Made by a program: the position numbers and the translations under genes | The notes under the pieces: generated by a model | Seen by the model: the letters and a program-made list of their open reading frames with translations, nothing else | The model's database searches: none | What the model was told of the DNA's origin: nothing | Assembly: GCA_030490835.1 (NCBI GenBank) | Contig: CM059971.1 | Span: forward strand, 58,638,012-58,702,011 | Direction of reading: 5' to 3' | Origin: Annona cherimola | Lineage: Eukaryota > Streptophyta > Magnoliopsida > Magnoliales > Annonaceae | Length of the DNA: 64,000 bases | In this document: one piece after another, positions 46,801-52,901 of the stretch | How the letters are laid out: each line of letters starts with the position of its first letter | How positions within the stretch are numbered: position 1 is the first letter of the stretch

Positions 46801-49481
46801 AGTAATGGCACAGTTACCTTCATTTCTGCCTGCCCTTTTTGATGCTTTCGGCAATCCGAGTGCTGATGTTCGCAAGGTCAGGGTCATCATCTTTGTCTTG
46901 CAGCAGCTATGATTTCTTTGACACTAGGTGACAATTTGGGTTGGGCCAGATAAATTATTATTTTTTTTTTTACATGATTCAACCAACCATCGAGTTGCAT
47001 GTTTTATGATTGATTTTCCATTTATATTTTAACTGGGTGAAAAAATCATGAGCCTTTCATGGGTTTGGGTTGATTTTGGCCTTTTGGGTCATGGGGTTGT
47101 TTCCACTGGAATCCAGCTAACCTGACTTAAGTCAACCAAACCTTATAGTGGAGCAGCCAACCTGATTGGAATCAATCCAACCATATCTCTTAACTCACAG
47201 ACAACATTTTGACTTGGGATGCTTACTGCATACCAACTCTTTTTCTCTTCATGTTTGAATTTCCTGCAACTTTTATGCAAACTAAACCATTTAAGCCATT
47301 CCTGATCCAACTGAATTGAATCTGAATTCAGTTGGGCCATATGATTTCTTACCATTTCTCACCATTCCTGAATGTTACACTGAACTGGAGATCTAAAATT
47401 CTAGAAAATGGTGTGATCATTTCCTTCTAATTCAAGATACCTCAAAGTTGAAGGTTTTACATGACATACCATTTCATCATGAATACTTGAGCTGATTTTT
47501 ATAGAGGTGTTCACGGGTTTTGCCTCCAGATGCCTAAGGAAAGTTATGTTTTTGGTTTGGAAGAACTTCAATGCACTTCTTTTTTCTAGAGCCTGAAACG
47601 AATGAAAATATATGATCTTCGACTTTTCAGCATGGTGGAGAATGTGTCAGGTACTGTGTTGTATTAGATGGACCAAAATATTCTTAAGCCTTTTTCCCCT
47701 CAGACTCCTGATTTTTTTTACCAAAATTGTAAAATCTAATTATTCTTCCTGTTCGTTCCAATTTCCTTCTGTTTTGCAGTTGCGTTATAAAGGTTATTAT
47801 GTGCTGTTCTTCATGTTGTCCAAGAATGCCCAATTTTATTGTCATTCTACATTTGTTGTGGCCCCTACACACCTTTCAAAGAGCTTTTGTGTATTTTTAA
47901 TGGCTACAGTATGAAATAAGAAAACTTAAGAATGCTCGTATGTTGCCATAAAAAATATTAAAAAAAAAAAGATAAGAAAAAAAAATTCTCTTATATGGAA
48001 TGGGAGAGAGACTTGATATCAACCTTAGATTTCATACCAAATTGAAAGCCCTCATATATGGTACTTTATTCATAGAAATTATGTGCAGCACAACTTCACT
48101 AGCTACCAAAAAAAAAAAAAGGGAAAAAGAAGAAAAAGAAGAAAGAAATAAAGTGAGTGATAAGAATAAAATCTTCCTATCAAAACTATTTATTAAGTGG
48201 ATCTACATTTTATTACTTAATGCTCATGCGAAGTCCTAAGTATATAATCAAATATCAAAAGATTTCCTATTTGTAGAGTGTCTTTCTATTTCTGGCCATA
48301 GCTGATACAGCAGTCATTCATGTTAAATAATCAACAATCATGTAGAAATACATTAAAATATGAACCATATTTCCACTTGCATCTTTTTCCCACCTAGGTG
48401 AGAAATGGTGCAACAGAATCCATGCAGCCGACCCCACCTAGGTGGGAAATGACTTATGATGATGATGATGATAATGATGATCTTTTTCCCCATCTTCTGG
48501 TCTTAATTCTTTTTCATGCCATAATTTTGGAAATTTTCTCCCCTGTTGCATCAAGAAGTCATGGAAGTCTCTCCTTACAGTCTTTTAGATCCTCAATCTT
48601 CTTAATGGTTAAATCTTCTAGACTTCTACTGCATTTAAAATTTCAACAAATTTTTCTATTACCTATGAAATCTTTCCTTTTTTCTATAGAACAAACAACA
48701 CACACACACACACACACCCCCCAAATTGATGCAGAAAGAAACAAATTTGAAGATGGGACAATAATCCTCTGAAAGGAGAAGAATAGGCAGGAAGAAGTGA
48801 AGAACAGAGCAAATAAAAGATAAGTCGAGAAGGTAAAATTACTTAGGAAGAGGAGAATTAGGGAGCAGGAGAACAGAGAGTTTTACTCAAGGGTCAGTTA
48901 ACTGATGTTATAGGGGTTTTCTGGAATTTTAGCAAATAGGAGCTGCCATTCTACAAAGTTCAGAAGTTGAAAATGTTCGCCTGTAAACAATCATAAAGTA
49001 TCCCAATTTTGCTTCCATCGTCTTACCATTCTTTATTCCAATCGTTGATGGGTTTCCAAAACAATAAAACCTAGTGAGATGTAGCAAATCTGTCCTGGTG
49101 GAAACATATTGGCGGACATTGTCAGTCAAATGTTTGTTTTTGGTACCGTCGTGAGAGGGAAGCCTGTTGTCCTTTCATCTGAATTCCAATGGCATACACA
49201 TCTGGATGTTTCATAGAATTATTTCACCCTTTTTAATCAAACTGTCTTCCAGTTCTTAGGGAAAATATCTGAATTTTTGTTTATTTTATTGACAAACATT
49301 TCCTTCTATTGTGTTACAGACAGTTGTATTTTGTTTGGTGGATATATACATCATGCTCGGCAAGGCCTTTTTGCCCCACCTACAGGGCCTAAACAGCACA
49401 CAGTTGCGGCTAGTCACCATCTATGCAAATCGTATATCACAGGCAAGATCTGGGGTTGCACTAGATGCTACCCATGGATAG
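3756..49481 (+). CDS. CLASP: CLASP, CLIP-associated microtubule-binding protein (21 exons)
   Basis: Joined exons (3756-4091, 6200-6355, 6459-6521, 11221-11289, 12938-13112, 13748-13909, 17428-17525, 19691-19765, 19849-19917, 20001-20086, 20545-20662, 32955-33053, 33138-33492, 33664-35465, 35624-35725, 41554-41658, 41789-41863, 41943-42011, 42093-42161, 46775-46876, 49320-49481) give 1,448 residues, close to Arabidopsis CLASP. Layout: TOG1 about 1-230, TOG2 (CLASP_N type) about 285-510, Ser/Arg-rich linker about 510-790, TOG3 about 800-1040, C-terminal helical region about 1215-1448. In the family, CLASP binds the microtubule lattice and tips, stabilises cortical arrays, and acts in cell division and expansion. 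All introns are GT..AG, all phases agree, and there is no stop or frameshift, so the gene is probably functional. The start is the first ATG of the conserved [17 protein letters not shown]-terminus. Confidence 0.95.
4092..6199 (+). other. CLASP intron 1
   Basis: 2,108 bp, non-coding. It holds a (GT)9-10 run at 5621-5638 and, at about 5056-5370, a degraded member of the 'cgatac/atatcggc' dispersed family also seen at 8525-9391 (shared aaaaatatgaaaaaa block). Nothing else is recognised. Confidence 0.8.
6200..6355 (+). CDS. CLASP: CLASP exon 2
   Basis: Residues 113-164, TOG1 continued, with [12 protein letters not shown] and [18 protein letters not shown]. Acceptor ATCTAG|GTG, donor CCCCCT|GTATGT, phase 0 at both ends. 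Confidence 0.95.
6459..6521 (+). CDS. CLASP: CLASP exon 3
   Basis: Residues 165-185, [20 protein letters not shown], a TOG HEAT helix pair. Acceptor CCCAG|GTT, donor GAG|GTAGGT. Only 103 bp of intron separates it from exon 2. Confidence 0.94.
7075..7640 (+). mobile_element. RTE-type LINE 3' end, decayed
   Basis: The + strand reads as the C-terminal end of a plant LINE reverse transcriptase: [20 protein letters not shown] near 7200-7260, then KMRMLRWM and a [14 protein letters not shown] motif near 7390-7420. It is followed by the usual 3' non-coding tail (CCATGTAGTTGACCCCACTTAG) ending in (ATG)n at 7625-7640. In-frame stops are many, so this is an old, 5'-truncated copy. Confidence 0.75.
8176..8342 (-). 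mobile_element. Au-type SINE with 13-bp target duplication
   Basis: 167 bp flanked by the direct repeat taatgtcttcata at 8163-8175 and 8343-8355. Reverse-complemented, it has a tRNA-like head with a box-B-like GGTTTGAATC, then GGAAACAATCTCTTGC and an ATAGACCCCTCCTC stretch, as in the Au SINE family of flowering plants. Box A is degraded. No other SINE was found in the window. Confidence 0.75.
8356..10500 (-). mobile_element. RTE-type LINE relic, interrupted
   Basis: On the minus strand, 10100-10230 reads like the LINE RT motif LHQGSALSPYLF followed by an RHLQ and a CMLFADD-like box. About 8440-8510 reads like the ENRLRWI-type motif nearer the 3' end. Many stops are present. It aligns with the second relic at 14840-16640 over 9400-10200, so both derive from one family in the same orientation. 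An 867-bp insertion at 8525-9391 splits it. Confidence 0.6.
8525..9391. mobile_element. 867-bp insertion with 10-bp target duplication, unknown class
   Basis: Direct repeats tggttttacc at 8515-8524 and 9392-9401 flank an AT-rich, non-coding segment that ends in a run of cgatat/ggccgatat-type words (9330-9385). It sits in the LINE relic, whose sequence continues on both sides. A 9-11 bp duplication points to a Mutator-like or similar DNA transposon, but I see no clear terminal inverted repeat. Confidence 0.5.
10673..10816. repeat. Compound (AT)n/(ATAC)n microsatellite
   Basis: About 145 bp of alternating AT and ATAC (CATA) runs in a near-symmetric order: AT, ATAC, AT, ATAC, AT, ATAC, AT. The reading frames across it (repeated M-Y-V-C) are artefacts. 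Confidence 0.95.
11221..11289 (+). CDS. CLASP: CLASP exon 4
   Basis: Residues 186-208, EMYMQ then a [12 protein letters not shown] match to the end of TOG1. Acceptor TTCAG|GAG, donor CTG|GTAATT. Confidence 0.92.
11290..12937 (+). other. CLASP intron 4
   Basis: 1,648 bp with a degraded 'atatcggc' family piece at about 11330-11590, a Tourist-like MITE relic at about 12119-12362, and another short 'atatcggc' relic at about 12680-12790. Confidence 0.7.
12119..12362. mobile_element. Tourist-like MITE, copy 1
   Basis: A non-coding segment whose ends resemble the inverted motif CACTTGG..GCCAAACGCACTT and whose interior matches the other MITEs in this window (aatgaatagggcagttgtatga). Ends are degraded. 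Confidence 0.5.
12938..13112 (+). CDS. CLASP: CLASP exon 5
   Basis: Residues 209-266 plus one base. It starts [14 protein letters not shown] and ends in a basic linker, [16 protein letters not shown]. Acceptor TATACAG|GCA, donor GGAG|GTTAGT (phase 1). Confidence 0.92.
13113..13747 (+). other. CLASP intron 5
   Basis: 635 bp, AT-rich, flanked by GGAG|GTTAGT and GATACAG. I see no repeat or gene in it. Confidence 0.8.
13748..13909 (+). CDS. CLASP: CLASP exon 6
   Basis: Residues 267-320, [19 protein letters not shown], then the start of TOG2 with [20 protein letters not shown]. Acceptor GATACAG|GGG. The donor GGAG|GTTCGC is a weak match to consensus but the only one that keeps phase 1 into exon 7. 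Confidence 0.9.
14254..14558. mobile_element. Tourist-like MITE, copy 2
   Basis: It begins GGGGTATGTTTGGTAA and ends TTACCAAACACACTC, a clear terminal inverted repeat of about 15 bp. The interior (ttccatacaactacc, ttttaactttattcac) matches the other copies in inverse orientation. No clear target duplication. Confidence 0.65.
14840..16640 (-). mobile_element. RTE-type LINE relic, 3' tail to RT, interrupted
   Basis: On the minus strand, 16640-16385 reads as the RT segment with an [18 protein letters not shown] motif. 15850-15593 is an open 85-residue piece with [14 protein letters not shown] and [11 protein letters not shown]. 15130-15060 reads [12 protein letters not shown]. 14905-14840 is the 3' tail ending in (ATG)n-type repeats. 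About 590 bp (15790-16382) unlike LINE sequence separates the first two RT parts. Many stops. Confidence 0.7.
15790..16382. mobile_element. Insertion within LINE reverse transcriptase
   Basis: The LINE RT frame is left at about 15790 and resumed at about 16385, where the family has only a few dozen residues between the motifs. The intervening DNA is richer in GC (gatctg, ggatctgatcatgg) and ends in repeats of catgggtata (16270-16370). Borders and class are not resolved. Confidence 0.4.
17428..17525 (+). CDS. CLASP: CLASP exon 7
   Basis: Residues 321-353, [20 protein letters not shown] and SSIVKQ-like end, TOG2. Acceptor TTTTAG|GTG, donor AAGCAG|GTTTGA. Confidence 0.94.
17526..19690 (+). other. 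CLASP intron 7
   Basis: 2,165 bp with a Tourist-like MITE at 17882-18109. The remainder is AT-rich with no gene or repeat that I can support. Confidence 0.75.
17882..18109. mobile_element. Tourist-like MITE, copy 3
   Basis: It begins GGGTACGTTCGGTAA. The interior resembles copies 1 and 6 (atagggataaagtgag, aaataggatggttgcatga). The right end (cccaccaaagcacatt) is degraded. Confidence 0.55.
19691..19765 (+). CDS. CLASP: CLASP exon 8
   Basis: Residues 354-378, [23 protein letters not shown]2. Acceptor TTTTTAG|GCT, donor CCG|GTAATT. Confidence 0.95.
19849..19917 (+). CDS. CLASP: CLASP exon 9
   Basis: Residues 379-401, [23 protein letters not shown]2. Introns on both sides are 83 bp. Donor ACG|GTATGT. 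Confidence 0.95.
20001..20086 (+). CDS. CLASP: CLASP exon 10
   Basis: Residues 402-429 plus two bases, with [22 protein letters not shown]2. Acceptor TTTCAG|ATG, donor GCAAG|GTACAT, phase 2. Confidence 0.95.
20087..20544 (+). other. CLASP intron 10
   Basis: 458 bp. Nothing but ordinary intron sequence is seen. Confidence 0.75.
20545..20662 (+). CDS. CLASP: CLASP exon 11
   Basis: Residues 430-469, [20 protein letters not shown] and [12 protein letters not shown]2. Acceptor TTGCAG|GTG, donor GAG|GTATGA. It is followed by the 12.3-kb intron that holds the copia element. Confidence 0.95.
21035..21302. mobile_element. Tourist-like MITE, copy 4
   Basis: It begins GGGGTATGTTTG after ATTA and ends CTGCACACCC before TAG. 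The interior matches copy 2 (ttaactttattctctttg). The terminal inverted repeat is short and imperfect. Confidence 0.55.
22737..22851. repeat. Short direct duplication, 73-bp period
   Basis: A 39-bp segment starting atttgagcttcagggtg and ending cctgattaacatg occurs at 22737 and again at 22810 with two or so mismatches. Confidence 0.8.
23320..23659 (-). repeat. Copia 3' LTR (left)
   Basis: 340 bp. Compared with the other LTR it has about 13 extra bases in an 'agctcacaac' repeat and a few substitutions. Internally it holds a partial direct duplication (aatctcagccatgatttctg twice). Confidence 0.95.
23660..23671 (-). other. Copia polypurine tract
   Basis: On the minus strand the sequence TTTGAGGGGGGA lies immediately before the 3' LTR start (TATCAATGG). 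Confidence 0.9.
23667..27681 (-). pseudogene. Copia gag-pol polyprotein, disabled
   Basis: Domains in order on the minus strand: gag (from the likely ATG at 27679-27681), two CCHC zinc knuckles ([14 protein letters not shown] and [14 protein letters not shown], about 26890-26975), protease [12 protein letters not shown] (near 26660), pre-integrase WHKRLGH (near 26275), integrase with [13 protein letters not shown] (near 26030-26070), RT with [13 protein letters not shown] (near 24850-24890) and YVDDIIITG (near 24600-24620), and RNase H with TESEYRAMS (near 23990). Lesions: in-frame stops near 27609 (a Trp position), 25847, 25335 and 24717, and frameshifts near 26268 and 25960. It cannot make a full polyprotein. 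Confidence 0.93.
27696..27872. repeat. 91-bp tandem duplication in copia leader
   Basis: A block starting gaaatctcaaagccagag at 27696 recurs at 27787 with period 91 and almost no change. It lies between the 5' LTR and gag, so it alters only the untranslated leader. Confidence 0.9.
27921..27933 (-). other. Copia primer binding site (initiator tRNA-Met)
   Basis: On the minus strand TGGTATCAGAGCC follows directly after the 5' LTR end. TGGTATCAGAGC is the standard plant copia match to the 3' end of initiator tRNA-Met. Confidence 0.93.
27934..28262 (-). repeat. Copia 5' LTR (right)
   Basis: 329 bp, matching 23320-23659 almost throughout. The minus-strand start TATCAATGG abuts the target duplication at 28263. 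Confidence 0.95.
28640..29195. repeat. Dispersed repeat, copy 1 of 2
   Basis: Collinear with 50530-51182: shared words include tttcctaattta, ttgagcaaatgt, catatttgatttgga and the right end gattacatagaagcg.agtcctat. No coding potential. The left border is unclear. Confidence 0.7.
30095..30540. mobile_element. Foldback (palindromic) MITE
   Basis: The two halves are reverse complements over most of their length. cgattatatac..catgatttattttaag at the right matches gattatatac..gtgatttattttaag at the left, and ttttgctattttacaatac pairs with gtattgtaaaatgac. Ends are approximate. Confidence 0.65.
30967..31234. mobile_element. Tourist-like MITE, copy 5
   Basis: It begins near ccatttggtaag and ends cataccaaatggt, a terminal inverted repeat around TTTGGTA. 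The interior (ctatcttatctattttatttttattttc) matches the other copies. Confidence 0.6.
31238..31740. mobile_element. Tourist-like MITE, copy 7, split by copy 6
   Basis: The left part, gggtctatttaggaatgtg (31238-31268), and right part, ctatttcttcctacacaac onwards (31547-31740), resume across the nested copy. The interior after 31600 matches the family (ttcatataaccgc, ttttaactttattc). Confidence 0.5.
31269..31546. mobile_element. Tourist-like MITE, copy 6, with TTA target duplication
   Basis: It begins GGGTGTGTTTGG and ends CCAAACACACCT. TTA flanks it at 31266-31268 and 31547-31549. GGGTGTGTTTGG ends with a 3-bp TTA duplication are typical of Tourist/PIF-Harbinger MITEs. It is inserted in another MITE copy (31238-31740). 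Confidence 0.75.
32215..32505. mobile_element. Tourist-like MITE, copy 8, degraded
   Basis: It resembles copy 5 (acacactttttgatataatttgacat; cacatctttccatatag) and ends near ttaccaaatattttgg. Ends are eroded. Confidence 0.5.
32955..33053 (+). CDS. CLASP: CLASP exon 12
   Basis: Residues 470-502, [20 protein letters not shown], the end of TOG2. Acceptor GTGTAG|GTT, donor AGG|GTATTT. Confidence 0.95.
33138..33492 (+). CDS. CLASP: CLASP exon 13
   Basis: Residues 503-620 plus one base. This is a Ser-rich linker with conserved [11 protein letters not shown] (here [14 protein letters not shown]), a [13 protein letters not shown] match, and [10 protein letters not shown]. Acceptor AAACAG|CTG, donor CTAG|GTATTA. 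Confidence 0.95.
33664..35465 (+). CDS. CLASP: CLASP exon 14
   Basis: Residues 621-1221, by far the largest exon (1,802 bp). The first part is disordered and Ser/Arg-rich with NFQRPLLRK and [16 protein letters not shown]3 runs from about 800 ([20 protein letters not shown]) to about 1040 ([16 protein letters not shown]). A divergent acidic linker follows and ends PSIPQLLHK. Acceptor GTGCAG|GAG, donor AAG|GTGGGT. Confidence 0.96.
35624..35725 (+). CDS. CLASP: CLASP exon 15
   Basis: Residues 1222-1255, [20 protein letters not shown], the start of the C-terminal domain. Acceptor CATAG|ATT, donor AAG|GTGAGA. Confidence 0.93.
36255..36590. repeat. Degenerate purine-rich tandem repeat (gatgaa type)
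   Basis: About a dozen imperfect 25-30 bp units containing gatgaaga, caatcaaa and gagcaagatga. A reverse-complement stretch of the same kind (tgattgccttca, atcatcttcattg) lies at 37290-37440, so the two form loose inverted arms. Confidence 0.6.
38540..38715. repeat. Degenerate ~35-40 bp tandem array
   Basis: About four units, each with a catggctt/catagctt core followed by a gtgcattact-like word. It lies just upstream of a gypsy gag relic. The preceding segment (38455-38495, ttttacatctg..aaaacccttgattaa) recurs at 57520-57560, also just before a tandem array. Confidence 0.6.
38712..39490 (+). pseudogene. Ty3-gypsy gag relic
   Basis: An open 106-residue stretch contains [18 protein letters not shown] and an NNYFDIY motif, the start of a plant gypsy gag domain. 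After a stop, frames continue with [19 protein letters not shown], and near 39365-39415 an EEMQAR..KGL-like piece precedes a disrupted zinc knuckle. Frameshifts and stops show it is dead. No LTR pair was identified around it. Confidence 0.6.
39975..40324. mobile_element. Foldback (palindromic) MITE
   Basis: It begins GTAATGTTTCAATGTATTAG and ends in the reverse complement, tgatgtattgaaacattac. Halves pair through most of their length (aagttttactatttttggagatgt against acatctccaaaaatggtaaaa). It closely resembles the foldback at 53626-53964. No target duplication is obvious. Confidence 0.75.
41554..41658 (+). CDS. CLASP: CLASP exon 16
   Basis: Residues 1256-1290, [20 protein letters not shown] and [12 protein letters not shown]. 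Acceptor TTGCAG|TAC, donor CAG|GTAATA. Confidence 0.95.
41789..41863 (+). CDS. CLASP: CLASP exon 17
   Basis: Residues 1291-1315, [20 protein letters not shown]. Acceptor TTTCAG|AAA, donor AAG|GTATTG. Confidence 0.94.
41943..42011 (+). CDS. CLASP: CLASP exon 18
   Basis: Residues 1316-1338, [20 protein letters not shown]. Acceptor TTTCAG|GTT, donor GCT|GTAAGT (perfect consensus). Confidence 0.95.
42093..42161 (+). CDS. CLASP: CLASP exon 19
   Basis: Residues 1339-1361, [20 protein letters not shown]. Acceptor TTGCAG|ATT, donor AAG|GTGCTT. Confidence 0.95.
42790..43520. mobile_element. Foldback element in a (TA)n run, with partial second copy
   Basis: Arms 42824-42970 and 43046-43193 are reverse complements. 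The outer tips contain GTTCCGGTGCA and TGCACCGGAAC, each a small hairpin by itself. 43300-43505 repeats one arm plus centre in direct orientation. (TA)n runs lie at both ends (about 42793-42817 and 43507-43521), as if the element had inserted into a TA repeat. Confidence 0.7.
44449..44500. repeat. (TTTTC)n pyrimidine run
   Basis: About 50 bp of TTTTC and TTTTTC units in intron 19. Confidence 0.85.
45975..46222. repeat. Tandem duplication, ~126-bp period
   Basis: Copy 1 at 45975-46100 and copy 2 at 46101-46222 share ttgaaaatatta, taatctttcccataa, accatattatctctaattttc and cattgatgtgtc, with scattered differences. Confidence 0.8.
46430..46575. repeat. Tandem duplication, 73-bp period
   Basis: Two 73-bp copies (46430-46502, 46503-46575) start caataaaaacattg and end gataaagtggac, with about five differences. 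Confidence 0.9.
46775..46876 (+). CDS. CLASP: CLASP exon 20
   Basis: Residues 1362-1395, [20 protein letters not shown] then DVRK. Acceptor TTTTAG|CTT, donor AAG|GTCAGG. Confidence 0.95.
46877..49319 (+). other. CLASP intron 20
   Basis: 2,443 bp with a LINE 3' tail (48400-48482) and an (AC)n run at about 48688-48716. Otherwise nothing recognisable. Confidence 0.75.
48400..48482 (+). mobile_element. RTE-type LINE 3' tail
   Basis: CAGAATCCATGCAGCCGACC followed by a cacctaggtggg stretch and (ATG)n is the 3' end of the same LINE type as 7075-7640. It is strongly 5'-truncated. Confidence 0.7.
49320..49481 (+). CDS. CLASP: CLASP exon 21 (last, with stop)
   Basis: Residues 1396-1448 and TAG at 49479-49481. 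It contains [19 protein letters not shown] and [15 protein letters not shown], the conserved C-terminal tail of plant CLASP. Acceptor GTTACAG|ACA. Confidence 0.95.
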   Translation, partial: TVVFCLVDIYIMLGKAFLPHLQGLNSTQLRLVTIYANRISQARSGVALDATHG

Positions 49482-49700
49482 TTGGCTTTCATTGGGTTGG
49501 GCATTCATTATTGTGTATTTGTACATTGTGTAAATTGCCCCATTTTTCCTGGGCAGGATCTGGGCCCTTGATTGGTTTGATTTCTTTTAGAGTGGGTGGA
49601 GCCGAAACTGAGGTTTTTGTTCCCACAGGAAGGGGGGATGGGGGGTGCTTTTTGGTGGTGTCTAAATAAATCCCATGTAGTTGACGCACTTTGTACTGTC
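49482..49700 (+). promoter_or_regulatory. CLASP 3' UTR with candidate poly(A) signal
   Basis: AATAAA lies at 49665-49670, 184 bp after the stop codon, within a TG/GT-rich stretch. It is the first canonical signal downstream of the gene. Whether it is the one used cannot be told without transcripts. Confidence 0.45.
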
Positions 49701-50520
49701 TGTTGCTACTGCTGTGTGATCGGTTTTTCCAAATATTAGATCTTTGTGTAGCTAGTATCGTGTCAAAAATGGGTGTGTCACAGATTAAGATTCTTGCTCC
49801 CCCCTCCTCCCCACAAAGGGACATTCCTTACAGATCATGGTGCCAGGAGTTTGTAACTTGTGTTTCATTTGCCAAACTATGATGTGGCTTGTAGAGGAAA
49901 TCTTTGTCTACGTTGCATGAATGAACTATCCAGGAACTGCAATCAAAATAAGCTTTCATTTTTCGGAAGATTCTAATCTGTTGCAAGTAGAAATGTCATT
50001 CTAACATCTGTTAGTAAAAATGCCATTTGCAAAATCCCAAAGAAAAGCTCTGGGTCCTGCAACGTTCAATGCTTGCTTGATTTATGATTAAAGGGTTCCA
50101 TGCTTTTTAAAACCGGGATTGCTATGGTGAAATGATTTTTAAATTAACTTCCAAATGAACGTTCTTTTTTTCTATTTTTCCAAGTCAATCGGAAATCAGT
50201 GAACTCTTTTTTTTGAGAAGAAAAATCAGTGAACTCTTAAGTGGATTAGGTTATGTGAAATGAGAGCCATAAGAGGTCCTGTGAGGAATTGGTTGTATTA
50301 AAAAATTCTGACTAGTTACCCAAACCAATTTCAAAGCACGCTTGTTTGAAAGGAAAGGGTTATTTGCAAATATATCTTGATAGTTTAACCCATGTTACAA
50401 GTATACTTCTTAGTTTTTACGCTGCTGAAATTTTCTTGACAGCTTGTATTGTTAGCATTCCTGCTGTCATCAAGTTTCCAATTTGTAAAGATAAAAGAAG
50501 TATCTATCCTAGCAATGATC
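49700..50520. other. Intergenic, downstream of CLASP
   Basis: No gene, repeat or RNA is recognised in this stretch. Confidence 0.6.
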
Positions 50521-50529
50521 TATCCTAGG

Positions 50530-51182
50530 AATGCTTCTTTCAAAATCTTTTTTCTATGTAACCTTCTTCATTTTTAATATTTTAATAGTGATAGAAAATT
50601 TACTGCATTTAGCATATTATCATGGAAACCTTTTCATTTATTTCTTATTACCGTATATGAGCTTCATTTAGAAATGTGTAAAATCAATATAATAAAATGG
50701 TCTAGCACTAAATATTAATTTTTAAAGTGTATTTTCAACATGTAAATTATTCAAAGTATTATTGCTATGTGAAAAAATGATTTTATGAAGTATTATTACT
50801 TAACAATGTATATGTGCATAGATTTAAATATTTTTCCTAATTTACACGTGAATATACTTATTTTGAGCAAATGTGGGCTATTACATATTTAATTTGGATG
50901 ATACTTAATACTTCATAAATGATTTTACAAAGTATTATTACATGACAATACATATGTGAATTAATCTAAACATTTTTCCTAATTTACACGTTAATATACC
51001 TATTTTGATTAAATATGAGTTGTGCGCATATTTGATTTGGATGATACTTAATCTTCTAACTAAACAAATTATGTGAATACAATGAATGGATAAAATTTTG
51101 CATCAATCATTGATATCTAACAAATGAGGAGATTACGTAGAATCACTTTTATGTAATCTGATTGCATAGAAGCGCAGTCCTA
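50530..51182. repeat. Dispersed repeat, copy 2 of 2
   Basis: Same family and orientation as 28640-29195. This copy contains an internal duplication: catttttcctaatttacacg occurs at about 50829 and 50969 with similar flanks. It ends gattgcatagaagcgcagtcctat. Confidence 0.7.
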
Positions 51183-51549
51183 TCCGTAATATCCCTAGAC
51201 AAATGATTCCCCACCAATCCACCATGCATGGCACAAACATCCTAAAGAAAATTCTTCCGCAGCATGATGGGTATTGTAGATCACAGTGAAAGAAAACCTG
51301 GGTCCATATGATATCGGCCTCAGCTCGGTTCGGTGGTTCCTCCCGACCAAACATTCAAAATTCTTCTAAAAACTACTAATAGGTATTTTCTTTCATTAGT
51401 GCTGTCTGCAACGGTAAAGAACTTCAACAGGAGATACAGCTTCGTTTTGCACCTTTTCATCTCCTTCATTTAATGGTTATGTTAGATGCGTTCTTTCATT
51501 AGTGCCTCAACTGGTTATTGAGTAAATTCACGAACACACATTGATGACT

Positions 51550-51797
51550 AGGGGTGTTAATGGTCATGGTCAACTGGTCAATCCGCTCGTCCAACCGTTT
51601 ATAAATGAGTTTGGGTTAAGATTTTTGAATAAATGGGTTATGATGCACCAACACGTTTAACTATTTAATTAAATAAATTGATTAGGGTTGAGATTTTATA
51701 ACTTATTAACCCGGTTTAGTAACTCATTTAACCCATATAACCGTTCAACCCGTCTAATTCGTTCAACCCATTTAACTCGCTTAGCTCATTAAAGTTT

Positions 51798-51828
<31 letters not shown>

Positions 51829-52179
51829 CACACACACGCATATAAACTCCTTGGTTATTTTTCCTCTCTAAGTCTTCCTTCAGTCACTTAATTTTCATTT
51901 TTCTACTACTGCCTTAATTCTATTTTCCTGCTACTGCCCTATTTCCGTTTTTCCTACGCTGAAAACACCTTTTTGTCTCTCCCTGCAAGATCATTATATA
52001 TTAGAGTCTAGGTTTTTAAGTTATTTGCTATACAACCCGTTAACAACTCACCAACCGTTTATTAAATGGGTTGTAAATGGGTTAGGATTGAGGTTTTTTA
52101 AATGGATTAATAAACGGATTAGGGTTGAGGTGTTTTAAATGGGTTTGGATTAGGTTCCAACCCGATCCGTTACACCCCT
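51550..52179. mobile_element. Mutator-like non-autonomous element, 10-bp target duplication
   Basis: attgatgact flanks it directly at 51540-51549 and 52180-52189. Terminal inverted repeats start AGGGGTGTTAA (left) and, reverse-complemented, AGGGGTGTAAC (right). The interior repeats words such as gggtta, ttaaccc and aaatgggtt, and includes a (TA)n run at 51799-51822. No coding sequence. Confidence 0.75.
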
Positions 52180-52901
52180 ATTGATGACTACATAAAATCG
52201 ATTCCCCCAACTTTATTTAGAATTATTAACTTAATTCAAAAACTAGGTTTCATCCAAATCAAACCATTGCATGCGCCGCATCCATTTTAAAGTGTAAAAT
52301 CAACTTAAGAAACTGTTTGATTTATATATTAATTTAAAATCTGTTTTTCAATGTCTAAAGTGACAAACATTCTTTTTCCCATGTGAGTGGATGATCGGTA
52401 ATTTCTAGTACACTTATGAATGGATGTAAGTGTTTTTTCACAATATATTATTATCTATTTTAAGTAGGTACTTAGCACCCAAGACTAATTTATGACGGCT
52501 TCAGTGACAAATATCCTCAAAAAAATTCCCACCACTCTTAATGGGAACACCCTCAAAAAATTTTGAATTATGATTTTTTCAAAATTTTTGCCACATATAT
52601 TATTTAAAGGATTTTGATTCTATACACCTTTGATTACTAAGGCTAGGTGCTCTCGGTCATCCTCCATAGTTGGAACGTGTGGGATGAATAGGAGCGTTAA
52701 GATGCAACATGGAAGTCGAGGCAGGGACTTTTGCCCACAAGTCCATGTTAGAGTTATCAGCCTGGCTTTTTCTTTTTTTTTTTGGCAAAACAGTCATTAC
52801 TATGGAGGTAGCCCCATCCTATGCAAATCTAACAGTTACTCTCTCTCGCTCACCCGCAAGAGCGCATCCTGGCAATCTGCAATCCCCAGCCTAACCCACC
52901 G

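Noticed and set aside
49277..49669. A 130-residue + frame across CLASP exon 21 and 3' UTR.
   Set aside because: It is out of frame with the conserved CLASP C-terminus, which ends at 49481.
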